From Dastarcus helophoroides (taxonomy: Eukaryota; Arthropoda; Insecta; Coleoptera; Bothrideridae), in assembly GCA_028583605.1 (NCBI GenBank), contig CM053326.1:36054931-36118930 (forward strand): 64,000 bases of DNA. Direction: 5' to 3'. A program made the translations under genes and the position numbers. This document shows, piece after piece, positions 31,340 through 42,194 of this stretch. The stretch's first letter is position 1. Every line of letters begins with the position of its first letter. Under the pieces are notes generated by a model, which was not told where the DNA came from, did no database searches, and saw only the letters and a list, made by a program, of their open reading frames with translations.

Positions 31340-31690
31340 AGATGTGGCAACTCAGTTTCGTTTTAATTCCCGAAATTTTCTGTGTCTCGTGTTCATAGAA
31401 TTTGTTGCAAGAACCCAAATGGAGCTCTTAAAGGAAAACCTCTATTATTGGTGTTTTGGCCATTCACGAAGGCAAATTCTCAACTGGGAGCTCAGGTCAC
31501 ATCCACCGTACACGACCGATATGAATATCTCTTCTGATTCTTAGAACATAGTTTAAAAGAAATAAGATTCCGAGAGCGTCCAACATTACTTTTATTTTGT
31601 TCTTTGCAACAAAACTAAATTTTTACGACGATAGAAGGCTTGTTGGAAAAAGATTGTTTAAGTTTTTTTTTTGGCGGACTATACTTTAAT
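31340..31690 (+). pseudogene. mariner-type transposase C-terminal relic
   Basis: The open frame at 31344-31544 ends with NWELRSHPPYTTDMNISSDS, which lines up with the W..L.HPPYSPDLAPSD block around the last catalytic Asp of mariner transposases. Downstream, a shifted frame gives ATKLNFYDDRRLVGKRL, like the FF..K...FY..GI..L..RW tail. The element differs from the mariner at 48078-48831 and is much older. No terminal repeats were seen. Confidence 0.45.
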
Positions 31691-31699
31691 GGTGCATGC

Positions 31700-33040
31700 G
31701 ACATTAAACTCCTGTAATTAAGTCGGGCAAGCCGATAGCCGGTCGGTCCACTACTATGGGTAAGCGGCCAGGTAAGTCGTTCTCACCTGGTCACCTGTGC
31801 TGAGTGAATGCATATGACGGACTTCTATTGTTAGATGTTTACTATCAGAGTTTCCATCGATACCAATTCACGTGTACGCTGTACACAACCTTCTCACCCC
31901 ACAATTTACAGTTTACAGTATGCGCCCGGCTCGGATTGATTTATAAATAATTAGTAGCACAATTTCGTATGAAAGGCGGCGCTTGTTTAAACACGAAACA
32001 GCTGGAAGCGAAAAATTGTTTGAATGCATGTCGGCTTAAATCTAAATCCTTGTACTATACTACTATACAGTGTATGCATTATAGTAGTAATTTAAGATTT
32101 TTTATGCATGAAAAAGATCATTAGTAAACACCCATTTTAAATAACGTTTTGGAAATGATAGTTATTGGATTAAAGACGATTTTCGGAAGAGTAGCTGCCA
32201 AATTCTTTTATTGCATATGAGGTGGCATTGGATCTTGTCCATTGAACATTCCTTCCAGCTTCACCACTAGTTTACAGCAATGTTTCCAAAGACGTGAGGG
32301 TCAAGCTTACATTTTCGCACAGCAGCACTGCTAAGGTTTTTTAGGTACAATCCACTTGCAACAGGGTAATCCCTTTATACCTTTGATGGACTGGGACTAG
32401 AACTCGGGGGCCGACATGAAGATGCTGTCATTTTAAACGAAGATAAGTTGTAATTATCGGACAAAATTCTATTTGATAGTGAGTTCCAGAGTTTGGCAGT
32501 TGTATAAAATAAGGAGTATCAATAAATAGACTTGTCTCACGGATAAGTTTGGTCGTACAGGGATGCTGTCTCCTATTGAATTTTATGCTCTTGAAGGGAC
32601 CGGAATCATCAGTTCTTCCTTATATCTTCCATGAACGTAATCTAACCCAACCCAACCATTCGCCTTCGTTTCAGTGTCTGAAGAGGGTGTGTTAAAATCT
32701 CATCATCAACCAGACGAATTACTCCTCTTTAGGAGCCCAAAAGATCCAGTGTATGCTTCTTCTGAAGTTTCATCAATGGGCCTTAATATTTTGAATATCA
32801 GTATATGATGCCCTTTTAGCATTTATTTACTTTTTGAGAACTAGAAATGTGATGCTTGGAAGGTGCAGAAAAGTTTGAGAAGAAATATCTTTTATTTAAT
32901 ATAAAAAGCCCGCTATGTTTCATTTATGAAATTAAATTCTAAAATGAAATAAATCAACTGAACACTCAACACCGAATAGGATTCCTCAATTGACTGCGTT
33001 TCCATTAGAACAGGGAAACTCATTAAAACCGTTCATTCAC
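31700..33040. other. No recognisable feature
   Basis: Includes a G+C-richer patch near 31720-31800 (GCCGATAGCCGGTCGGTCC) that does not fold into a tRNA by eye. No coding similarity recognised. Confidence 0.35.
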
Positions 33041-33059
33041 TGAAACATAAAACTTCAGC

Positions 33060-33450
33060 AATCCAACGACATCACCATCCTATTCAATCGCTTTCAAAGG
33101 CGTCTACGACCGCCCGACAGACCGACTGAAAAGATCGCCTGAAAGAAAACCCGGAATTGAATCGTTGGGTGCAAGCGACGCACACGTTCCGGCGGTCCGG
33201 CATTCAATTCAACCGACGTTTACACACCAGTTGCTGGCGCAACCTCGCATCGAAGAGTTCCCTCTAATCCGTCCGACAATCGAACTTTAACTTTTGCATA
33301 TGTGGCCTTTCTGAATTATAATTTCGAACATTTGTGACTGTGTTGCCTAATTTGACCAGGTTGTGTTACTTTAGTAGTTCAGTTCAGTGACGTGACGTTT
33401 CGATCTTTCGGATTATCATCAGTGACCGTGTCAATTTACTTTGTAAGTTC
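33060..33450 (+). promoter_or_regulatory. G+C-richer block; possible promoter/first non-coding exon
   Basis: About 390 bp clearly less A+T-rich than its surroundings and with no similarity to the TE families around it. Around 33378-33388 lie TTCAGTTCAGTG sequences that fit the insect initiator (TCAGT), and TTTGTAAGT at about 33439 fits a splice donor. No signal peptide or start codon context is evident. The 33387-33430 part can alternatively be read on the minus strand as a hammerhead-like relic, so host origin is uncertain. Confidence 0.2.
33387..33430 (-). ncRNA. Hammerhead-like relic, fifth type
   Basis: On the minus strand: CTGATGA, then AATCCGAAAGATC as an imperfect stem II, GAAA and ACGTC. 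Stem I does not pair convincingly. It may be a decayed PLE terminus or a coincidence. Confidence 0.3.
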
Positions 33451-33454
33451 TCGC

Positions 33455-35050
33455 ATTGTTTTGGAATTTTTTTGCGCATCGTATTTCTGCCAAAGAGGGT
33501 CATTATTTTACCAAAAATTGTAAACATATGCGCGATATTTTATTTCGAGGCATCTAGTCTCTTTCTTCGGAACAAAGCCAAGGCCTTCGTCTAAAACCTT
33601 CAGAAATAACATTGAGCGCAGTTTTTAAAGTAGGTAAATCGATTTTAGCTACGACCTTGCCGAAGTCGGTTTTGTTCTTTTAGAATTATTCTGCAGGTTC
33701 TGTAATGCCAATAGTACGCATCAATTTGACCATTTTGATAATGTATGGAACTTCTTACGCTAAAAAATATGGGAACCACAGAGGGGTGTTGCTGATGGTA
33801 GAATTTGGAAGTTGATTTAGCTAACGATTTTATTTTTAGGTGGGGAAATGATGTAAAAAGCAGCCTGAACTCTGTATTTAGGGTGGGTTGCCAAACTCCA
33901 AATTCCAGACTGCTTCCAACTTTATCTATCACCTAAAAAAAAGCTCATCAACTGAATCAACTTCCACATTCGACCACTTGCAAATGACAGCAGTTTTTGG
34001 TGGCGGTGGCAAGTTAGAAAAAAAATGGTATACTTGGGAAGTTGAAACAATTATCGTCGTGATAGAAGGGAATTTCTAACTTACTCCTGAAAACAAAGTC
34101 CTAGGAGCACATTTGAAATTATTTGATGAGTGTTTTAGACAGTATTTCAGGCGAGAATGTTGCAAGAATCTGATTTTCTTTGTAACGGTATTCGTCTGGT
34201 TTTTGACTGGTCCCAGGGTGAAAATAACCCCAATATAAGTTTTCCTTTCCTGGATGCCGCATTTCTACATCCTTTGATACTATTCAAGATGAAATGATGT
34301 ACGCATTTAATTGGACTTTTGAAATTTGCCAATTTTCCAAATTTAAACATTGAATAAAAGAGTTTTTCACAACAATATTGGAAAATATATTGTTGAAACC
34401 AGTTAGCTTCAATTAATGAAATTTATTAAAGCTTTATTTCCATCTTCTAGCACATTTCATGGTTTATTAAGGGAAATGATCGAGTGCATTGGCAGCTTCA
34501 CGCTTTGCATAATAAATCATGATTAAAGGGGCAAAACTGCATTGTGAATTCGGGCACACCTCAAGTACAGTAATATATAAAAACAACATCCCGTAATTTT
34601 ACGTTCATGACATAAATGTAAACACAAAGTGTTTTCTCAGTGTAGTATTTCTTTGCATACGAAAGGAACCAGGAATGTTCATATTTAATCTCGGAATTAC
34701 ACGTAAATGCACGGTTTTGTGGCAAAACAATGTGATTTTGAACCATATTGCATTGCTCGTACCGGATTTTCAGGTTGTTTAACATTTTAACGTCCATTTA
34801 CCAGATAGTATGTTTCATGAAAGAAAAATTTAAAATGTTACACCTGCCTGAGTCTAAATAAGCACGTAACCTACACTTAATGCACAATTGTGTAATATTG
34901 TATGTAGGTGAATAAAAAAATCCACAAAATAATGAATTGTTTTTAAACACGCTGATGTACCATGGCAAAGGCGCCCATAATCGCGAGATACGTTTTCTGA
35001 AATTGGCCCTTCTCAGGAAATTATTTAAACTGTTCAACTTTTTTTGCAAT
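33455..35050. other. No recognisable feature
   Basis: Several short ORFs on both strands (for example 33645-33932 minus and 34147-34350 minus) without domain similarity. No terminal repeats found. Confidence 0.35.
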
Positions 35051-35059
35051 ACATGCCGG

Positions 35060-35690
35060 GAGAAGATATTCGCGTCTCTTTTTTAAATCCTAAACAAGAA
35101 ATTTCTGCAGAAAACAGAAATTTTGATAGAAAATCGATATTTCGAACACCAAGTCGAGGAAAAATTTCCAAAAAAAAGCTGATACAAGTAATTTTTATGT
35201 ATAAACAAACATCTAAACATCATTTTCCACATCTTATCTTCAAAACCTTTAAATTTCCATACAAATTTTGATGCCGTTTCAGGGGACGATATTCTTAGTG
35301 CCCATCTACGTAATATAAGCAAATATTCTGCAAAATTTCATGCTTCTATATTCACCACCAGCTAAGGCTGTGAGTTAGTTGGTGTTCGAGTTCAATTAGG
35401 TAGATTTTATCTCTTTAGAGGATGAATTTCGAAAAAAGTTGAGCCAATTAATCCTTATTTATAAACAAAAGCCTAAAATCAATTTTCACGTTTTTAATTT
35501 CAAAAATGACGAATTTGCATTAAAATTTGTATCTCCTATTTAACCCCCTAAGAGGAGCAATTTTAAAAAATCCTTTTTTAGTACCCACTTGCGTAAAATA
35601 AGGAACTCACGTGCAAAATTTCATGCTTCTGGATCCAGCCCACTTAGGCTATACGTTGTCTGTCAGTCAGTTAATCCTATTAATACAAAC
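35060..35690 (+). repeat. Two diverged tandem units of about 283 bp
   Basis: The marker CAAAATTTCATGCTTCT starts at 35331 and again at 35614, with parallel upstream anchors TATAAACAAA ... TTTTCCAC / TTTTCACG and parallel downstream TAAGGCTGTGAG / TAGGCTATACG. The two units are about 60-70 percent alike by eye. Overlapping plus and minus ORFs are by-products. Function unknown; it looks like a decayed tandem or satellite repeat. Confidence 0.6.
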
Positions 35691-35699
35691 AATTAAAAA

Positions 35700-38600
35700 G
35701 AGTACTGGTTCTTTCACATAGTGCCTGCAATTTATCTCACTATATTACTTTTGAAGAAAGCTTAATTGCATATCAGCTTAACGTCAGATCAGCAAGGATT
35801 ACTTTGTGAAATTTCTCAAGTTTCAGATCAAACATTTATATATTTCTTCCGTGTTCTATTCAGCGTTATGTTTATATTAAAAAGCTGATAATAAGTAAAA
35901 AATCGTAATGATAAAATAATTATATGTTTTTGAAAGGACATATGTAATTAGCGTGTGACATTGCAGCCATAAAACATATTGTTCAGTGAACATGGAGGTT
36001 CAAAACAGTTTTAAAACATTTAGACGCAATTTCCTTTATTCCCAAACAAAGAAATGTTGCCGCCAACAACTACGCACAAAATTCGTCTGCTTTTACTACG
36101 ATTCTATGGATCAATTTATTAGCTTGCTGCTCTGTGAAGTATAAAATTCATCATCTATCAAATAATGCAATAATTCTCCATAATAGGAAAGAATGATATC
36201 GAAATAAATCAGATGAATGAAATTACGACTAACGAAGCTCCAAGTTAACGTAAGGCTTTTAGTTACATAACGAGCTTAATTTTTATCTTGACGAACCATT
36301 CAATTTTACAGTTAAGAGTAAATGACGTAACTTGGTAATTGGCTCAAATTAAAATGTTTGTTTCAAATACCCTTCTCGTCCATTCTGCGCTGTCCTTTTT
36401 ATAGATTCGAGTCGTATTAGCTTAGGGTGCAGAATCGAAAGCTTCTTGCATGAAATGCGGGAATAAAAAACATCGGAGAAATTAGGACAGCTGTCGGCAG
36501 CAAACTGGGACAACGGTTTGGTCCTTTTTAAATGCGTCCTCAGTACAAACTTTGCGTTTTAGATCTTCTGATTTTTGACATTGACATAATCATTAATTAT
36601 GATTAAAGCAAATCAATTTTTATATCTAGTTTTTATGCTGATATTTTCCAAATGAAAAGTTTCAGCTGAAACACTGTGTAGCTAAATATATTAGACCAGA
36701 AGAGTCCATATATAATCAATATGAAAGTATTTCATTGTAAAACAAATATCATTAAAAAAACGCTATTCGGAAAAATTATCGTTTTCCGAACAACTAATTA
36801 TAGGTATGGTTACAGGTTTATTATTGGGTGATTATTACAACACGTTCAAGAGAAAAATGTTTTGAATGTGGGACAGCCGAGCACTATTTTACTCTTAATA
36901 GCTGTCAGAAGCAGAAGCAGCCCAGAATGAGCCAATAAATCTGCGTTTAATGTGACATACGAGATTTGTAAACTAGCTTGTCTCATTATCGATTTCAATG
37001 AAAAAAGCTACTCCATTGTATTTATTTTTCTTGTAACACAAAACATTGTTTAGTAAATTCAAAGTTGAAATGCCAATTCTGTTCAAATTTGTTGAAATGA
37101 CACGAAACTTGCAACAAAGAGACCCTAAGTATATTTTGACTGAATGAGGAACATAATTATCGATATTTATCATGAATAATTTATGAAGGTTTCCCCCATT
37201 TCAGAAACATAATTGTTATCGTTATCTGATGGCGTTACCTTAATGGTAAAATTCTTCAAAAAATATGGTAAAAGTTGATTTGTGGATATAATCAACCGTG
37301 AATGAAATACTGCCTATAATAACATGCCTTGATGATTGCCAAAAATTTAGATCACGCGAATCAGATTATTGACCTCTTTACAAACGGGAAATAGTAATTT
37401 CAAATCCCCTAAACAGAACAGCACTTCCTAGTGCAACATTATATCGTTTGTCTTAAGTAAGGATTTATGGATACATCTTTGTCCAGCAGGTCAAATTTTA
37501 TCTTTGGATACGTGAAGTGCCCCGATGAACATGAAAGTTCTTGTAAGGTCCTTTGGCTCGTATTCATAGTCATTTGACTTTAGATATACTAAAATGTTAT
37601 TTTTTTGGGGGTTTGTTGAAAGCTATTTTGTCAAGCTTTTGCTAAGGCTGGGTGGTGGGGATAGCGGCCTTATTGGAAAATATGTCACCAGTAGTTTTAT
37701 TCAAATAACTCTGTAACCGTTCAAGCTAAAACAACATTTTGAAAACCATTTTAAAGGCATTTAAAAGTACTACAACTGTGATTACACTCATTCTTATCAT
37801 AGAATGCATGGATTTTTAATTATTTCACAGTAAACTTCTATATTTACTCCGAAATTTCTTTTATCTTGGCTTTTTTAATTTCTCCTCGTAAATAGTCACA
37901 TTTTTGATAAAAACACTGACACATCAAAATGGTAACAATCTACAAAATGAAATTATTGGTTCCGTTTCTGTAAAAACTTGAAAACCGATATTTTATTCAC
38001 GGAATTATTGTTAAAAAACTGCAATTTATAGGTAAGAAGTTCCAGGGTACATTTGGAAATTCATTAGTGTACTAGAGTTACATTCCCTGTATATCAGGTC
38101 CCTGGGCGTTCACCCACTTGCCTCCCCTTTCTTGGCTGGATTGGGATATGTATTTGCACAAAAATTAACAACAATGTTGTGTTTTTTTGAAAGTATATCA
38201 CTTTTAGTCACACTGTCGACTTGAAATAGCCTCAACTCTAGGATAGTCATAGTAACATTCAACTTTCTCCATAATGCGCTGTCTTTTTTCTGATAAAAAA
38301 TCGACCAACGTATAAAATTACATCGTAAAAGCTTACAGCAGAAAATAATTTGAAAGGTTAATGCAGCATGCACGAGTATGGAATACAATAACGGTGCACC
38401 TTTTAAAGTAAATGTTCAATAAAAATATAGAATGATAAACCAGATTCCAGTCCTAGACGTTGTACATAGTTGCAGCAGCTCGGAAAGTTCGTTAGTTTCG
38501 CTTCTATTACACGAATTTACGAGCGAAATCTCGTTTTATTTGCCCAGGAAATTGCTGCACTGATAAGTGCTTTTTCGCGTAAAAATAAAATGAAAAGTTT

Positions 38601-39215
38601 CACAGATAATATCACCTTTTACGATTTGTATTTTTTAGTTGCCAATTAAAATTTGTTTTTAAGTTTCGTGTAGACAAAACATGTCAGTTTTGCTCTATTT
38701 AATACAAAATTAAGCTAAATACTGGAGTAATCTAACGACCACTATGTTATCAAAATGTTTCGTAACTCGTTTACATATTTCCAATAAAATTGAAATAACA
38801 AGTTTTAACTTTAGTTAGTTCATTTAAAACTGAACACGGTTTGCTATTCTTTCCCTATTTTGTTGTTTATTTGCGTAGCAGCTTAACTTGTTTGAATTAT
38901 TCAGGTTCGTTTGTATTTACAGTTTAATTAAAAAAACAGTTGGATTTTTATTGCAGTATAATATGAATGAATTAATGATCGCTTTTGTTTCGGTGCTTAA
39001 ATTTCCAAGGATATAAAAACACTCATTTAATTCTTATGGTTTTTATTGAAATTCTACTGCATACTTTACAAATTTTGTATTATTTGTATTAAATTTAATG
39101 ATTTAATAATTCCACTAATACTTTTCTTTTCTACTATTCTACTAAAGAATTGTTTTAATGAAAAGATATGCGTAGTTGTTACTTATCTGTGTCAGTCGTT
39201 TTTTGAAATTTAGTT
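35700..39215. other. No recognisable feature
   Basis: The longest stretch in the window without an identifiable TE. Base composition is ordinary A+T-rich, ORFs are at most about 90 codons, and none shows a motif. It could be intergenic or intronic host DNA. Confidence 0.4.
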
Positions 39216-39221
39216 CAAAGT

Positions 39222-39378
39222 CTGGTGGAACGGACTGGTCCTTGGTTATCTTCAAAACTTGAGATACAGAACTTGTCCCCTGAAACCAAGAAAAATTAAA
39301 AAACACAACAAACGTTGCTCTGACGCGTTTCGACAGCGACGCTGTCATCTTCAGAGAGACACTGTATCTCTCTGAAGT
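39222..39378 (-). repeat. Family-1 PLE ribozyme repeat
   Basis: On the minus strand: CTCTCTGAAGATGACAGC (hammerhead), then AACGTTTGTTGTG, TTGGTTTCAGGGGACAAG, and the terminal GACCAGTCCGTTCCACC. At 39348-39378 the sequence turns back on itself (TCTTCAGAGAGA ... TCTCTCTGAAG), marking a head-to-head start of a second, lost unit. The tail is shared with the dead PLE at 7440-7490. Confidence 0.75.
39318..39358 (-). ncRNA. Hammerhead ribozyme motif, family 1 (best copy)
   Basis: On the minus strand: stem I CTCT/AGAG, CTGAAGA, one extra U, stem II GACAGC/GCTGTC (six pairs, 3-nt loop), GAAA, palindromic helix III ACGCGT, then C (classical GUC cleavage triplet). The extra nucleotide after CTGAAGA departs from the strict consensus but recurs in family 2. 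Confidence 0.65.
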
Positions 39379-39860
39379 TCAAAGTTATTTGCATCCATTC
39401 TTGCTTTGGTTTTACTCTTAGGGTTTCGATAATTATATTTTCTCATTTTCCCCCATTGCCTTTTTCGTAATAGATAATGCTTTTTAAATTGAAAGTGGCG
39501 TTCGAATCTAAAGAATTCATTCAGTAACTCATTCATTCAGTCACAAAATGATTCCCAGATACCTACGCTAGTGGAAAAAATTAAGAAATCAATTAAAATT
39601 TCCAAATTTCTAGGTGATTTTCAATAGGCTGTAATTTGGTGAAAAATAGTCGTGCAGAAAATCTAAAAAAAGGAGATTGTAGCTCCAAGTGTCTAGTATT
39701 TGGAGCTAAACTTAGAAATTCTTTAGCGTTGGCGGTTTTCAAGTAATCTTAAGAAAATCATCGACAACAAATTTTCGAAATTTTTTGGCCTATGGACTTG
39801 GAAACATTTTTTGACTTAACTTCTTAACTACCATGTCGACCAGATAGCTCGTTCATTCAG
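39379..39860. other. No recognisable feature
   Basis: Short unassigned stretch between the ribozyme repeat and the inverted piece at the 5' side of the non-LTR element. Confidence 0.35.
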
Positions 39861-39887
39861 CTTCAATTTCTTTTTCTAAAGATCTTG

Positions 39888-39941
39888 ACACAACTGCTTT
39901 TCGCTGAGATATCGATCTTTGAATGGAAAAGGATCATTTTG
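39888..39941. repeat. Left arm of inverted repeat flanking the non-LTR element
   Basis: Contains TTCGCTGAGATATCGATCTT and GAATGGAAAAGGATCATTTTG. The reverse complement, with a few changes, lies at 42548-42602, and its inner third also near 42020-42055. Confidence 0.65.
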
Positions 39942-39944
39942 TAC

Positions 39945-41935
39945 AGGATATCTTGGTTCAGTAAGAAATGTGCTTGGGCTGTCTCCTGCAAAAATCGCGC
40001 ATATCGTCGTTGGCGAAATAATCTCTCAGTCGAGACTCGGACCATATTTGTAGATGCACGAAATTCTTGTAAACAGGTTATTGACGAGACAAAAGGTGAT
40101 TTCGATCGTAAAATGCGCCAGAGGCTTATCAACTGTCCGAACGGTTCCAGGTCCTTTTGGGGATTTGCAAAGGCGATTGGAAAGAATTTTATATCTTCAA
40201 ATTTTCCACCTTTACTCGATGAAAATAGCAATATTGCTACTACCTCCAAAGAAAAGACTGACATGTTAGCCTTAATGTTTGCCAAAAATTCCAATCTTGA
40301 TTCTCGAAAAGTAGAACCTCCTAGTATTCCTAAGGTGGGCATTTCGATGCCTGAAGTTGTTTTCATACAACGCACAATCAGGAAGATTTTCCTTGAGCTC
40401 GACACCTCGAAAGCTTCTGGCCTTGTTGGTATTCCCGCTATTGTTCTTATGAAGTGCGCCCCAGAGTTGACTCCTGTCCTAAGCAAATTTTTCACACTCT
40501 CTTACAACAAAGGTGTATTTCCTAACATCTGGAAATCTGCTAGGGTGCAGCCTGTCTCTAAAAAGGGAAAAAGGAATCTGGCTAACAACCATCGCCCTAT
40601 ATCTTTGTTACCCCTTATATCTAAAGTGATGGAAAAGGTTATCAACATCGAGATTCTCAAATATCTGGAGGAAAATAGAATCATCTCCGACAGGCAATAC
40701 GGTTTTAGACAACAACGTTCCACTGGCGATCTACTGGCATATGTTACTCATATATGTAACTCAGCTATGGAAAAACGTGGTGAGGCTAGGTTTGTGGCAT
40801 TGGATATCTCAAAGGCTTTCGACAGAGTCTGACACCGATCTCTTCTCGCCAAACTAACATCTTATGGTCTTCCTCCTGGACTCTGCCATTTGATATCCAA
40901 TTTTTTCGCTGACAGATCTCTTCAGGTCGTCGTCGATGGCATCTCATCCGAGACATTTGCGATTAACGCAGGGGTACCTCAGGGGTCTGCTCTGTCTCCT
41001 ACTCTATTTCTGTTATACATAAACGATATCTTAGCTTCAACTGCCAATCCTATATACAGCTACGCAGATGATAGTAAACTTGTGTCATCTGCGACAAACC
41101 GCTGCTTCAGATCGACTTAGGGAACAGCAGATACAGACGATTAACCGGGATCTCGGGATTATTCTGAAATGGGGTAAGAACAATTTGGTCGACTTCAACG
41201 CTTCAAAAATTCAGGCCGGGGTTTTCTCTAAGAAAACATCAAGGGATAATGCAACAAACATACTAATGGACGGTAAATTCCTTCCCATGGGATCTAATCT
41301 ATCTATCCTAGAAGTGAATGCAAGCACTAACTTCTCTTGGGACGATCATGTGCGTGCCATTACCAAATCGGCCTCTCAGAAGCTAGGTTTTCTTTTTAGA
41401 GCTAAAATGTACTTCACATCTAATCAGCTATTTACACTATGCAAAGCCTAAATTAGGCCAACACTAGAATACTGTTCTCATGTTTGGAGCCCCAAAACAC
41501 ACTTTAGCTCTCTTGGATTCAATTTAAAGAAGAGAGCCTAATTGATGACGAGATTCTGACCGATTCTCTCGAAACACTAGAGCACAGGCGTATGGTTCGT
41601 GACTTGTCTCTTTTCTACAAGTACTATCATGGAAGATGCTTGCGGGAACTTATTAGGATTGATCTCCCCAAGGGCTAAGATTCTTGAGACATACTAGACA
41701 GTCGGAGGCAGAAAATTCCTCTGCAGTCCAGCTTGACACAAGTGAGGACTTCTGTCTACGGAGACTCTTTTTTTCTATAAAACTTCCAAGTTATGGAACT
41801 TGTTACCCAAAGGAATTTTCTCCAAAAGTTACAACCTATCCTTGTTTAAGAAGGCGGTTCATCGCCATCTATCCTTGTTTCTGCATCCTACTCGCAGTGC
41901 TTTGAAAGCATAATGGGGATACCCCGAAGTTTAGA
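39945..41935 (+). pseudogene. CR1/Jockey-group non-LTR retrotransposon, reverse transcriptase, 5'-truncated
   Basis: The frame starts in the endonuclease-RT linker (SWFSKKCAWAV, then SRSFWGFAKAIGKN, SSNFPPLLDEN). It proceeds through LDTSKASGLVGIPAIVL, NNHRPISLLPLISKVMEKVI (motif 2), YGFRQQRSTGDLL, FVALDISKAFDRV (motif A), FAINAGVPQGSALSPTLFLL (motif B) and IYSYADDSKLVSS (motif C, catalytic YADD intact). The C-terminal ILKWGKNNLVDFNASKIQ and PTLEYCSHVWS parts follow. Lesions: a TGA at 40830-40832 where W is expected after DRV, one frameshift near 41100 and a TAA near 41449 where Q is expected. All are single-step changes, so this copy is fairly young. No APE endonuclease or poly(A) tail is visible. 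The 210-codon minus ORF at 39863-40495 is a shadow. Confidence 0.85.
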
Positions 41936-42146
41936 GAATAGAAGGGTTTTGCGAGAGATTTCCTCCCCGTAGAAGTTCTGAATAATATAACGAAGGACTG
42001 TGGCCGTGGAAGCCTTCGTTACCATAGGATCATTTTGTCTTTGATTATTGATAACTCAGCAAGAAGCGATCGCACAGAAAGTTAAAAGTGGGCTTTGAAA
42101 ACTTGAATAAATCATGTAAATGGTCTTCAGAGAGAGAAACAGTTTC

Positions 42147-42189
42147 TCTCTCTGAAGATGACAGCTTGGCTGTCGAAACGCGTTTGAGA
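42147..42189 (+). ncRNA. Hammerhead-like motif, family 1
   Basis: CTGAAGA at 42152-42158, extra U, stem II GACAGC/GCTGTC with loop TTG, GAAA at 42175-42178, palindrome ACGCGT, then T at the cleavage position. Stem I pairs TCTC with GAGA after one mismatch. Directly upstream is an inverted copy (TCTTCAGAGAGAGAAAC at 42124-42140), again head-to-head. The downstream family-1 tail is missing. Confidence 0.6.
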
Positions 42190-42194
42190 AAAAA

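Noticed and set aside
31720..31800. G+C-rich patch checked as a tRNA or small RNA
   Set aside because: No cloverleaf, no A/B box pair and no terminator run in the right place by eye.
39863..40495. 210-codon minus-strand ORF, one of the longest in the window
   Set aside because: It lies opposite the reverse transcriptase, whose motifs read clearly on the plus strand. Only its last codons (39863-39945) might have independent meaning as a repeat.
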